Assembly (NCBI GenBank): GCA_946408145.1
Contig: CAMJQX010000005.1
Location: 1-22,792 of the forward strand
DNA from: an uncultured Clostridia bacterium
Lineage (GTDB): Bacteria > Bacillota_A > Clostridia > Oscillospirales > Oscillospiraceae
DNA: 22,792 bases
Reading direction: 5' to 3'
This document shows positions 8,314-15,405 of the stretch, piece by piece. Below the pieces are notes generated by a model. It worked only from the letters and a program-made list of their open reading frames with translations. It did no database searches and was not told where the DNA came from. Position 1 is the first letter of the stretch. Every line of letters starts with the position of its first letter. Position numbers and translations under genes: made by a program.

Positions 8314-9159
8314 TCAGAATTTGCCGCTCGTATGGGAGTGGCCGCTGAAGCCGCCGCCCGAATGGCCGCCGCTGCCGCCGCCGGAATCCCGGGGCTCCTG
8401 AGGGATGACCTGCACCGTGCGGGTGCGGTTGATGAAGTTGTCCTGCACGATGCGCATGTGCGGGCTCGTCGGCGTCATGTACTCATCGGCGTCGTCCTTC
8501 TCTTTTGCGGTCTTCATCTTGCTCTTCATGCCGCCGCAGACGCCGGCCGCGGTCAGGATGCCGGCCAGCACGGAGCCGACGCCCTTGGCGCCCTTGATCA
8601 TCTGCTCCTGCTCGGCCTGGCTCTCCTGCAGGCTCTCCAGATAGGCGGGATAGCCCTCCTCGGCCGGGATCAGCATCTGCTCGGCGGCGACGAGATAAGC
8701 CTTGAAGCCGTTGTACCAGTCGTTGTTGCGGAAGTAAGGCGAAAAGGCGTCGACAAGGCGGTCGCGGTTGCGGGAGGGGAAGGCGTAATTGCCGAAGCTC
8801 CCGTGCGCGTCGAGGTCGAAATCACGCTCCGCCATGCTCACGAGGAAGAGGATCCCGTCTCCGGTCTCGCCGAAGCCGTGCAGATAGCGGTCAAAGATCT
8901 CCTCGGCGCAGGAGGAGATGCTTCCCCTGCCGAATTCGGTGTAATCCTGCGTGGTGACGATATACACGCCGCACTGGTACTTCTCCGAGATACCGGCCGC
9001 CATGCTCTCGAGCTCCTGGCGCTGGCTCTCCGTCAGGATCCCGGCGGAGTCGGTCACATAGCTCAGGTTCCCGGAGGCGGATACCGCCAGCGCGGAGGTC
9101 GGCAGCAGCAGACTCAGCAGGAGGACGAGAAGGAGGGAAACTGCAAATCTACGTTTCAT
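8314..9159 (-). CDS. TPM-domain membrane protein (YdjH/YgcG-like)
   Basis: A 281-residue protein with a signal peptide or N-terminal anchor (residues 1-25, LPTSALA cleavage-like site), a TPM domain (TLP18.3/Psb32/MOLO-1, about 35-165, with YVTDSAGILTESQ and DGILFLVSMAERDF typical of the family), a transmembrane helix at about 193-210 and a Gly/Ser/His-rich tail (GGGSGGHSGGGFSGHSH) as in YgcG-like proteins. The TPM domain should be extracytoplasmic and the tail cytoplasmic. TPM proteins are linked to membrane-complex maintenance; no enzymatic role is assigned here. It is last in the four-gene operon: its ATG is 12 nt past the preceding stop, with AGGAGGGG overlapping that stop. By architecture and neighbours it resembles Bacillus YdjH, a PspA-system partner; that equivalence is inference. 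Confidence 0.85.
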   Translation of the reverse strand: MKRRFAVSLLLVLLLSLLLPTSALAVSASGNLSYVTDSAGILTESQRQELESMAAGISEKYQCGVYIVTTQDYTEFGRGSISSCAEEIFDRYLHGFGETGDGILFLVSMAERDFDLDAHGSFGNYAFPSRNRDRLVDAFSPYFRNNDWYNGFKAYLVAAEQMLIPAEEGYPAYLESLQESQAEQEQMIKGAKGVGSVLAGILTAAGVCGGMKSKMKTAKEKDDADEYMTPTSPHMRIVQDNFINRTRTVQVIPQEPRDSGGGSGGHSGGGFSGHSHTSGKF

Positions 9160-9171
9160 CTCAGCCCCTCC

Positions 9172-10305
9172 TTATACGAAGAAATACAGCAGCGCCGCAA
9201 GCGCGCCGGCCACCGGGATGGCGATCCTGGCAAACCAGCTCCAGTAGCGCTCCTTCGACACAGGCAGGTCGCCGATGAGCTTGCCGGTCTGGCCGTTCAT
9301 GGCGAATAGGAAGCTCTGGTCCTTCCAGCGGGTGGAGAGCATCCACACCGGCATCAGCGCGTAATTGACCGCGCCGCGGCGCAGGCGGACGTTCTTGCCC
9401 ATGAGCGCGCAGCTGGCGTAGCCGCCGCCGTAGGCGGTGGCCTCCACCGCCTGCTCGGCGGTGTGGATCGCGCGCTCGTCGGCACGTCTGGCGCACTCCT
9501 CCTTGTCCACGTCGTATTTATTGGCCAGGAAGCCGGGCAGATAGCCGGGCGAGAAGGGCTTGAGCTCGCGGTAGTCGAAGGGCTCGATCGCGTCCATGTG
9601 CGCGTCGGGCATGCGGCGGGAGCCGTCGACCGGGATGCGCTCGAAGTCCACATCTCCCGCGCGGCGCAGGCGGAAGTGGTCGGTCTCGGTGATGAGCCGG
9701 TCCCCTTCGCGATGGGTCATGCTGCGGCTGGCGCTGAATTCCATGTCCACCTCGGCGGTCCCGTTAAAGAGCCAGAAGGGCACGTACACGCCCTGGATCT
9801 TCTCGATCTGGTTGTTGGAGGCGAATTCTCTCGGCAGGAGCTTCTTGTCCTTGTAGAACTCCTTGAGCGCCGCGACGGCGGCCTCCTTGTCGAGCTTGAA
9901 GGGCAGGATGTAGTCCGGCTTCAGGTTCCCGTCGAACTGGCTGGGCACCACGGTCGGATTGCCGCAGTAGGGGCACTGGGTCGCGACGGTCGTGGCGTCG
10001 CAGATCAGCTCCGCCCCGCAGGAGGGGCAGGTGTAGGCGCGCATGTTGACGCCGGCGGCGCCCCAGTCGTCGGAGACGGCGTTCCAGTCCCATTCCTGCC
10101 CTGCCGCGTCCTGCGCTTCCTGCTGGACGGCCTGCGCCGCCGCGGTTTGCTGGGCGTTCTCGATCTTTTCGCCGTACAGCGCCTCGATCTCCTGAACTGT
10201 GAAGCTGCTGCTGCAGTAGTCACACTTGAGCTTGCCGGTGCTGCCGTCAAAACGCAGCGGCCCGGTGCAGGCAGGGCACTGGAAATTGGTGATCTGTGCA
10301 GGCAC
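9172..10305 (-). CDS. Double zinc-ribbon, C-terminally membrane-anchored protein (YdjG-like)
   Basis: About 377 residues. Two four-cysteine zinc ribbons: CPAC...CDYC (residues 10-31) and CPSC...CPYC (93-114), separated by an Ala/Gln-rich linker. The middle part (about 130-340) contains ILPFKLDKEAAVAAL and VYVPFWLFNG, seen in TFIIB-type zinc-ribbon proteins common in gut Firmicutes, and the last 21 residues form one hydrophobic helix, so most of the protein should be cytosolic. An in-frame GTG occurs at 10320 overlapping the upstream stop, but GAGGAG at 10313-10318 is best placed for the GTG at 10305, which also yields the usual short PAQITNFQCP start. Probably acts with the SPFH and TPM neighbours at the membrane, as YdjG does with PspA in Bacillus (inference). 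Confidence 0.85.
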   Translation of the reverse strand: MPAQITNFQCPACTGPLRFDGSTGKLKCDYCSSSFTVQEIEALYGEKIENAQQTAAAQAVQQEAQDAAGQEWDWNAVSDDWGAAGVNMRAYTCPSCGAELICDATTVATQCPYCGNPTVVPSQFDGNLKPDYILPFKLDKEAAVAALKEFYKDKKLLPREFASNNQIEKIQGVYVPFWLFNGTAEVDMEFSASRSMTHREGDRLITETDHFRLRRAGDVDFERIPVDGSRRMPDAHMDAIEPFDYRELKPFSPGYLPGFLANKYDVDKEECARRADERAIHTAEQAVEATAYGGGYASCALMGKNVRLRRGAVNYALMPVWMLSTRWKDQSFLFAMNGQTGKLIGDLPVSKERYWSWFARIAIPVAGALAALLYFFV

Positions 10306-10316
10306 AGGCACTCTCC

Positions 10317-11171
10317 TCACTTTCCTGAAATGGTATCGGGCATGCTCTCTCCCGCTTCGATCAGCGGCAAATACCAGAAGCGGTAGGAATAGGGGCGCTC
10401 CTCCGTATCCTCCCAGTCGGCCCCCCAGGGGCGAAGGTGGATACGCCAGGCGAAGCGCTCGCCCTCCGCGTCGTGCTGCCCGTTCAGTTCAAAGCGTCCG
10501 TCCTCAAAGGAGACGGCGCAGTTGTCCTCCGTAAGGTCGTCATACCAGAACCAGCCGCCGTCGAGGCGCAGGCTCTCCCCCTCGCCGACGAGCGAGAGGC
10601 AGCCCATGGGCTGCATGCGGGAGCTCTGCTCATCCCAGAGCGTGAGCACCAGACCGTCCTCCGTCCGGACGACGGCGGCGCAGCAGTCATACCAGGTATC
10701 CGGCATGCTGCCGGTCGATCCCTCGATCTCCCACCAGCCGTAGTACTCCCCGACGCAGCGGGAAAACAGCTCCGGCTGCGGCGTCGGCGTAGGCAGCAGG
10801 GCGGCCAGTTCCTCGCGCACCAGCGTCAGAACGACGCCCTCGCCCAGCAGATCCAGCCGGATCGTACCGTCGGCCAGGCTTGCGGGGCAGGACAGGCCGT
10901 TGATGTCCACGCTCAGCGTATCGCCTTCGATGCTCCAGCGCAGATCCCCCTCGTTCTCGCCGAGGGAGAGGCGGCCGGCGCCGTGATCCCGCAGCTCAAG
11001 GCGCACCTCGCCGTTGTAGAGCTCCGCGGGGCTGACGACGTCCTCCCCCACCGCGACCTCGGTGCAGAGGTAGACGCCGGCGTTGGGATCCGGCTCGCCG
11101 CAGGCGGACAGAGAGGACAACAGCAGGGCGGCCAGCAGCAGCGCCGCCGCCCTGTGCAGTGCTTTTCTCAA
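10317..11171 (-). CDS. Predicted lipoprotein of the SPFH operon
   Basis: A 284-residue protein I cannot assign to a family. It begins with a basic n-region, a 13-residue hydrophobic stretch and the lipobox LSAC (Cys24), so it should be a membrane-anchored lipoprotein exposed outside. After a short Asp/Pro linker there are two regions, about 30-125 and 140-270, joined by a TPTPQPE linker; both look beta-rich (alternating hydrophobic and charged residues, GEYYGWWEIEG in the second), as in calycin-like folds. The start is TTG at 11171, one base past the upstream TAA and without a ribosome site, so translation probably depends on coupling to the SPFH gene. Its stop overlaps the region that initiates the next gene. 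This gene has no counterpart in the Bacillus ydjGHI set that I know of. Confidence 0.8.
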   Translation of the reverse strand: MRKALHRAAALLLAALLLSSLSACGEPDPNAGVYLCTEVAVGEDVVSPAELYNGEVRLELRDHGAGRLSLGENEGDLRWSIEGDTLSVDINGLSCPASLADGTIRLDLLGEGVVLTLVREELAALLPTPTPQPELFSRCVGEYYGWWEIEGSTGSMPDTWYDCCAAVVRTEDGLVLTLWDEQSSRMQPMGCLSLVGEGESLRLDGGWFWYDDLTEDNCAVSFEDGRFELNGQHDAEGERFAWRIHLRPWGADWEDTEERPYSYRFWYLPLIEAGESMPDTISGK

Positions 11172-11172
11172 A

Positions 11173-12474
11173 TTACTTGACCGCGTCGTCGGCGTCGAAG
11201 GGATCGCCGCACTCGGGGCAGAAGCGGGGCGGGTTGGCGGGGTCTTCCGGCTCCCAGCCGCACTTGTCGCACTTGTACAGCAGCTCGCCCGCGGGCTTCT
11301 TCGCGCCGCACTCGGTGCAGAACTTGCCCTTGTTCACCGCGCCGCAGGAGGGGCAGGTCCAGCCCTCGGCGGGCTTCTTCGCGCCGCAGGAGGAGCAGAA
11401 CTTGCCGCTGGCCTGACTGCCGCAGGAGGGGCAGACCCAGCTGTCCGCCGCGGGAGCGGCGGGGGCCGCCTGCTGGCCCATCTGATACAGGGCCGCGGCG
11501 TTCACGCCGCCGGTCTGCTGCGCCATGTTCATGCCCATGAAGGCCATGGCGGCGCCGCCCTCGTTCTTGGCCGCGTCCTGCATGGCGGCGGCCTGCGCGC
11601 CGACCAGGTGGGCGGCGGCGAGGGTCGGATCGCGGAGCGCCGCGTTGCGCTGCAGCTCCTTGATCATGGCCTCGTCCTCCTCGCTGGCCTTCACGCTGGA
11701 AACGCCGAGGGAGACGATCTCGATGCCGCGCAGATCGCGCCACTTGTCGCTCAGCTCCTCATTGAGGGCAGAGGCGAGCTCGGCGGTGTGGGCGGGCAGG
11801 GAGGAATAGCGGATACCCATGTCGGAGATGCGGGCGAAGGCGGGCTGCAGCGCGGTGAGCAGCTCGGTCTTCATCTGGCCCTCAAGCTTGTCGATCGTGT
11901 AGTTGGCGCTGATGTTGCCGCAGACATTGGTGTAGAACAGCAGCGGGTTCGTCATGCGGATGCTGTACTCGCCGAAGCAGCGGATCGCGATGTCCACATC
12001 GAGGTTGATGTTCTTGTCCACCACGCGGAAGGGCACGGGATTGGGCGTGCCGTACTTGTAGCCCGGCAGCTCGCGGGTATTGAAGTAGTAGACGCGCTGA
12101 TCCTTGGGGGGCTCGCCGCCGAAGGTAAAGCGCTTGCAGACGTTTTTGAACACAGCCATGATGCTCTCCCCGAGATTGCCCGCGAAGACGGAGGGCTCGG
12201 TGGAGGCGTCGTAGGTGTACTCGCCCGGCTCGGCGCAGACGTCGACGATCTTGCCCTGCTCGACGATCAGCATGCACTGGCCGTCGGCCACGGCGATGAC
12301 GGAGCCGTTGGAGATGATGTTGTCGTCCCCGCGGTTGGAGGAACGGCCGGAAACCTTTTTCTTGCCCTTGGCGGCCAGCACGTTGTTGGGCAGCGCGTCA
12401 CAGTAGAAATACTCCTTCCACTGATCGGACAGAACGCCGGTAGCGGCGCCGAGAGCGGCATAAATAAGACCCAT
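11173..12474 (-). CDS. SPFH-domain protein with three C-terminal zinc ribbons (YdjI-like)
   Basis: A 433-residue soluble protein. Residues about 20-270 form an SPFH/Band-7-like domain of the YdjI (virion core protein-like) type, with QWKEYFYCDALPNNVL and GIEIVSLGVSSVKASEED as recognisable parts. An Ala/Met-rich helical stretch (275-335) and an Ala/Pro linker follow. The C-terminus has three four-cysteine zinc ribbons at Cys348/351/360/363, Cys374/377/386/389 and Cys402/405/419/422. SPFH proteins oligomerise on membranes; Bacillus YdjI is reported as a soluble partner needed to bring PspA to YdjG/YdjH. No PspA is encoded here. It is the first gene of the operon, with AGGAGA 8 nt before the ATG and its own promoter at 12537-12565. 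Confidence 0.9.
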   Translation of the reverse strand: MGLIYAALGAATGVLSDQWKEYFYCDALPNNVLAAKGKKKVSGRSSNRGDDNIISNGSVIAVADGQCMLIVEQGKIVDVCAEPGEYTYDASTEPSVFAGNLGESIMAVFKNVCKRFTFGGEPPKDQRVYYFNTRELPGYKYGTPNPVPFRVVDKNINLDVDIAIRCFGEYSIRMTNPLLFYTNVCGNISANYTIDKLEGQMKTELLTALQPAFARISDMGIRYSSLPAHTAELASALNEELSDKWRDLRGIEIVSLGVSSVKASEEDEAMIKELQRNAALRDPTLAAAHLVGAQAAAMQDAAKNEGGAAMAFMGMNMAQQTGGVNAAALYQMGQQAAPAAPAADSWVCPSCGSQASGKFCSSCGAKKPAEGWTCPSCGAVNKGKFCTECGAKKPAGELLYKCDKCGWEPEDPANPPRFCPECGDPFDADDAVK

Positions 12475-12536
12475 GTTTATTCTCCTTTCAAATCTATCGC
12501 TGGTATTTCAATTTGCTTACAAACTGTGCTGTTCTA

Positions 12537-12565
12537 AATATAGTTTATGGTGCGGGGAAAATCAA
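12537..12565 (-). promoter_or_regulatory. Promoter of the SPFH/zinc-ribbon operon
   Basis: TTGATT (12560-12565), 17 bp, TATATT (12537-12542) on the minus strand; transcription would start near 12530, about 56 nt before the ATG. This is a housekeeping-type promoter. I see no PspA/LiaR-type or ECF-type box. Confidence 0.65.
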
Positions 12566-12648
12566 CAGGAAATTGTAAATTCGAGCGAGCGGCCGCAGCA
12601 AAACGGATGAGCGGGAGTCGTTTGGCCTATGGCATGTGCGGATCAGGA

Positions 12649-12691
12649 TTCGACTCCCACATCCTCTTTGCTCCAGCAAAAAGCGCCACCC
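12649..12691 (+). repeat. Inverted partial copy of the tRNA-Gly 3' end
   Basis: Read on the plus strand this stretch carries the T-loop TTCGACTCCCA, CATCC, an inserted TCTTT, GCTCCAGCAA and the terminator arm, matching the tRNA-Gly 3' end and its terminator arm on the opposite strand (12696-12734) apart from the insertion and a few changes. No complete tRNA folds from it. A GGGAGTCG at 12613-12620 also pairs with CGACTCCC at 12651-12658. Confidence 0.6.
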
Positions 12692-12717
12692 ATTCGGGTG
12701 GCGCTTCTTGCTGGAGC
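12670..12717 (-). terminator. Terminator of tRNA-Gly with extended stem
   Basis: The core stem is 11 bp (12681-12691 with 12696-12706, loop ATTC) followed on the minus strand by TTTTTGC. One mismatch outward, a second 10-bp stem (GCTCCAGCAA at 12670-12679 with its complement 12708-12717) includes the encoded CCA end of the tRNA. Confidence 0.85.
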
Positions 12718-12785
12718 GGATGATGGGAGTCGAACCCACCTTATCGGCTTGGGAAGCCGGAGTTCTACCGATGAACTACATCCGC
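12712..12785 (-). tRNA. tRNA-Gly, anticodon CCC
   Basis: A 74-nt tRNA including the encoded CCA. Acceptor GCGGATG pairs with CATCCGC, discriminator T; D arm GTTC/GAAC with an ATCGGTA loop; anticodon loop TTCCCAA gives anticodon CCC (reads GGG); T arm GTGGG-TTCGACT-CCCAT with a terminal G-T wobble. The outermost anticodon-stem pair (27-43) is a C-A mismatch, the other four are perfect. It is a single-gene unit with its own promoter and terminator. Confidence 0.93.
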
Positions 12786-12795
12786 GTGTATTGGG

Positions 12796-12824
12796 AGTAT
12801 AACACAGGCGCGCAAAAAGTGCAA
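12796..12824 (-). promoter_or_regulatory. tRNA-Gly promoter
   Basis: TTGCAC (12819-12824), 17 bp, TATACT (12796-12801) on the minus strand. The -10 ends 10 nt before the mature 5' end of the tRNA, a standard arrangement with a very short leader. Confidence 0.75.
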
Positions 12825-12875
12825 GGCCAAAATTCCCGCATCTTTCGCGCCCCTGCGCGATCGTCCGCTTCCCGC

Positions 12876-12904
12876 TTGACAAAGACGGCGCGCGGGGCTA
12901 TTTT
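12876..12904 (+). promoter_or_regulatory. Promoter of the thiamine pyrophosphokinase gene
   Basis: A perfect TTGACA (12876-12881), 17 bp, TATTTT (12899-12904). Transcription would start near 12911, leaving about 26 nt, so there is no room for a TPP riboswitch and none is seen. Confidence 0.7.
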
Positions 12905-12936
12905 TTTCTTATCCTCATCCCGAAGGGGGACTCACC

Positions 12937-13551
12937 ATGGGAAAGCGCTGCCTCATCATCTCCGGTGGAGAATACCATCCGATCACCGGCGTCGGGCCCG
13001 ACGATTTCATCATCGCCTGCGACCGCGGCTACGAATACGCCCTGCGCGCCGGGATCCGGCCGGATCTGCTCATCAGCGACTTCGACTCCTACGGCGGGGA
13101 GGTTGACGAAAGCGTCGCGGTGAACCGCCTCCCCACCGAAAAGGACGATACGGACACCATGTCCGCGATCCGCAGGGCCGTGGCGGAGGGCTGTGATGAG
13201 ATCTGCCTTCTCTGCGCGCTCGGCGGGCGGCTCGACCACAGCTATGCGAATCTCCAGGCTCTGGCCTGGGCGGCGGAGCAGGGTGCGCTGGCCGCCATCG
13301 ACAGCCCCGACACGCGCGTTTTCGCTCTGCGGGATGCGAAGCTGCACTTGCCGCGGCGCGAGGGCTTTTCCCTGTCCGTCTTCGCTGTGTCCGACCGCTG
13401 CCGCGTCAGTCTGCGCGGCGTCAAGTATGCGCTGGAGGATGCCGAGATCGGCAGCAGCTTCCCCATAGGCGTCAGCAACGAGTGGGCCGCGCCCGAGGCG
13501 GAGATCAGCGTCCGCGGGGGCACGCTCCTGATTATGGAATCAAGATTGTAA
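12937..13551 (+). CDS. thiN: Thiamine pyrophosphokinase (ThiN type)
   Basis: A 204-residue thiamine pyrophosphokinase, which transfers pyrophosphate from ATP to thiamine to make the cofactor TPP in the cytoplasm. Diagnostic motifs are the nucleotide and metal-binding SDFDS (47-51), PTEKDDTD (66-73) and ALGGRLDH (94-101) of the catalytic domain, with SNEW (180-183) in the C-terminal thiamine-binding beta domain. Length is normal (about 200-215). AAGGGGG at 12923-12929 supports the ATG at 12937. Its usual clostridial neighbours (rsgA, rpe) are absent, and it is monocistronic: its own promoter upstream and a terminator 12 nt after the stop. Presence of a TPK without thi genes nearby fits salvage of imported thiamine, though the rest of the genome is unseen. 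Confidence 0.93.
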   Translation: MGKRCLIISGGEYHPITGVGPDDFIIACDRGYEYALRAGIRPDLLISDFDSYGGEVDESVAVNRLPTEKDDTDTMSAIRRAVAEGCDEICLLCALGGRLDHSYANLQALAWAAEQGALAAIDSPDTRVFALRDAKLHLPRREGFSLSVFAVSDRCRVSLRGVKYALEDAEIGSSFPIGVSNEWAAPEAEISVRGGTLLIMESRL

Positions 13552-13563
13552 TCTGTCCAAACC

Positions 13564-13606
13564 AAAAGCCTGTCATCTCGCGCAAAGCGTGAAATGACAG
13601 GCTTTT
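13564..13606. terminator. Bidirectional terminator between thiN and asnA
   Basis: A long hairpin: 13-bp stem (AAAAGCCTGTCAT with its complement) enclosing an inner imperfect TCGCGC/GCGTGA stem, with a T-run after it on the plus strand and TTTTGG on the minus. It can end both convergent genes. Confidence 0.85.
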
Positions 13607-13663
13607 TGCTGCGGGTCCGAAGAGGTCCTTCGCTTCTCCTGAAAACCGAAAACTGAAAACTTC

Positions 13664-14677
13664 TTAGAGGAGCATGATGCCGGCTTCTTCGCAGCGGCGC
13701 ACGGTGTCCTCGTCCCATATGGAGGCCTGCACCTCACCGATGTGGGCCTTGCCCAGGAGCAGCATGGACACGCGGGACTGCCCGATGCCGCCGCCGATGG
13801 TCAGCGGCAGCTCGCCGCGCAGCAGCGCCTTGTGATAGGGCAGTGCGCGCCGGTCGTCGCAGCCCGCGAGCGTCAGCTGCCGGTCCAGAGACTCGGGATC
13901 CACGCGGATGCCCATGGAGCTGACTTCCATCGCGCAGCCGAGCACATCGTCCCAGAACAGGATATCGCCGTTGAGATCCCAGTCGTCATAGTCGGGCGCG
14001 CGGCCGTCATGGGGCTTTCCGGACCTGAGCTTTCCGCCGATGCCGATGATGAAGACGGTCTTGTGCTCCTTCACATAGGCGTTCTCCCGCTCCTTCGGCG
14101 TCAGATCGGGGTACTTGTCCTCCAGCGCCTGCGCGGTGATGAAAGTCACGCGGCGTTCGAGCTTCCCCAGCCGCTGAAGCTGGGGGTAGATAGCCTGCAT
14201 GGTCTCCTGCGTGTCGCATATGGCGGCGACGATGTCCATGACCGTGGATTTCAGGTAGTCCAGATTCCGGTTCTCCGGCAGGATGACCTTCTCCCAGTCC
14301 CACTGGTCCACATAGACCGAGTGCAGATTGTCCAGCTCATCCTCGTCGCGGCGGATGGCGTCCATGTCCGTGTAGAGGCCCTTGCCCGGATAAAAGCCGT
14401 AGCGCTTGAGCGCCACGCGCTTCCACTTGGCCAGGGACTGCACGACCTGCGCGCGGTGATCGGAGCGCAGGATGTCGAAGGAGACCGGGCGCTCGTAGCC
14501 GTTCAGATTGTCGTTGAGGCCTGAATTCTCGTCCACGAACAGCGGCGCGGAAACGCGGTACAGATCCAGCAGCGCGCCCAGCCTGTCCTCAAACAGGCGC
14601 TTGAGAAGGCTGATGGCCTTCTGGGTGTCGTAGATGGACAGCAGGCTTTTGTAGCCCTCGGGGATCGTTGTATGCAT
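13664..14677 (-). CDS. asnA: Aspartate-ammonia ligase (asparagine synthetase A)
   Basis: A 337-residue AsnA, which makes asparagine from aspartate, ammonia and ATP (AMP-forming), a class II aminoacyl-tRNA synthetase-like fold working as a cytoplasmic dimer. It aligns along its length with the 330-residue E. coli enzyme as I remember it: SLAKWKR (81-87), GLYTDMDAIR, LHSVYVDQWDWE (118-129), GIGGKL, APDYDDW, SSMGIRVD and IGGGIGQSR near the C-terminus. The open frame extends upstream to 14743, but the ATG at 14677 has AAAGGAG upstream and starts the family's usual N-terminus. It lies 89 nt after the DUF4364 gene on the same strand; no convincing promoter or Asn T-box is visible in that gap, so co-transcription is likely. 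Confidence 0.95.
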   Translation of the reverse strand: MHTTIPEGYKSLLSIYDTQKAISLLKRLFEDRLGALLDLYRVSAPLFVDENSGLNDNLNGYERPVSFDILRSDHRAQVVQSLAKWKRVALKRYGFYPGKGLYTDMDAIRRDEDELDNLHSVYVDQWDWEKVILPENRNLDYLKSTVMDIVAAICDTQETMQAIYPQLQRLGKLERRVTFITAQALEDKYPDLTPKERENAYVKEHKTVFIIGIGGKLRSGKPHDGRAPDYDDWDLNGDILFWDDVLGCAMEVSSMGIRVDPESLDRQLTLAGCDDRRALPYHKALLRGELPLTIGGGIGQSRVSMLLLGKAHIGEVQASIWDEDTVRRCEEAGIMLL

Positions 14678-14766
14678 GATCGGTCTCCTTTCCCTTATAC
14701 TCCGGGACGGCACGCGAAGCGGGGAGAATGCCCGATCGCGCACTGTTCGCCTGTGTGTCGCTTCCG

Positions 14767-15282
14767 TTATTCCGTCAGCAGCTCCATGATCTTCTGGTAG
14801 TAGCCCTCGGCGTTCTTGCGGAAGCGCTTCTCGATCTTCCTCGCCTGCTCCTCGTCGGCGCAGAGCAGCCGGAGATGGGCCACCTCGCCCTTCCCGTCGG
14901 ACATGCCGAGCTCCACCGTGCAGCCGGTCTCGTCCGTCTTGTGGCGGGCGACGATCATGGCCTCGCGGCGCAGGCGCTCCTCCACCGGTTCGATCAGGCG
15001 CAGCGCCTTGACGCGCACCGAGTAGGGCAGGCTGCTCTCCACAGTGTCGGCGTTGCGGGCGCCCTTTTCGGTGATGCGGTAGCCGTCTTCCTCTTCGGTG
15101 ATGTGCCCGCTCGTCACGAGCTCGCTGAGGCAGTCGGAATAGTCAAAATAGCCGATGCCGCCGTCGCACTGGCAGATCTCCAGCAGCGTCTCCGGATCCA
15201 CGGTGCCTGGCAGACGGCGCAGCACGAAGAGGATAAGGATCTTGATATCCAGTTTTTCGTGGATAAAGCCTAAATTGTCCAT
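14767..15282 (-). CDS. DUF4364 winged-helix-like regulator
   Basis: A 171-residue cytoplasmic protein of the DUF4364 family, found in Clostridia. The N-terminal start MDNLGFIHEKLDIKILILFV and the segment up to about residue 75 have the pattern of a winged helix (YFDYSDCLSELVTSGHI then EEDGYRITEKG as the wing), followed by a C-terminal alpha/beta part. A transcriptional role is likely but unproven and targets are unknown. The frame is open to 15330, but CGGAGGG lies 7 nt before the ATG at 15282 and would overlap the other candidate ATG two codons upstream. It has its own promoter (15319-15346) and probably precedes asnA in one transcript. Confidence 0.85.
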   Translation of the reverse strand: MDNLGFIHEKLDIKILILFVLRRLPGTVDPETLLEICQCDGGIGYFDYSDCLSELVTSGHITEEEDGYRITEKGARNADTVESSLPYSVRVKALRLIEPVEERLRREAMIVARHKTDETGCTVELGMSDGKGEVAHLRLLCADEEQARKIEKRFRKNAEGYYQKIMELLTE

Positions 15283-15318
15283 GCCCATCCCTCCGATCTC
15301 AACAATCAATAATAAATT

Positions 15319-15346
15319 ATTATACTTCATCCACGTGATTTTTCAA
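15319..15346 (-). promoter_or_regulatory. Promoter of the DUF4364-asnA unit
   Basis: TTGAAA (15341-15346), 16 bp, TATAAT (15319-15324, perfect) on the minus strand; transcription would start near 15312, about 30 nt before the ATG. The surrounding 15283-15330 stretch is strikingly AT-rich for this window. Confidence 0.7.
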
Positions 15347-15405
15347 GCACAAAATCGAGCCGAAGGCATAGACTGTACTGAAACCATTTCCATGGAGGTG
15401 CTGTT

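Noticed and set aside
7216..9309. 697-residue plus-strand frame
   Set aside because: It runs antisense through the esterase, a terminator and the TPM gene, all well supported on the minus strand.
11083..12537. 484-residue plus-strand frame
   Set aside because: Antisense to the SPFH gene; no ribosome site or recognisable motif, and Gly/Ala/Val/His-rich composition of a shadow frame.
12545..12882. Small open frames (64-156 residues) over the tRNA region
   Set aside because: They cross the tRNA, its promoter and terminator and show the usual spurious tRNA-antisense translations.
12905..12936. TPP riboswitch ahead of thiN
   Set aside because: The leader is only about 26 nt and lacks the conserved TPP-aptamer core.
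14678..14766. Asn T-box or promoter ahead of asnA
   Set aside because: The gap is 89 nt, too short for a T-box; the TATAAG near 14695 would start transcription within the ribosome site and has no -35.
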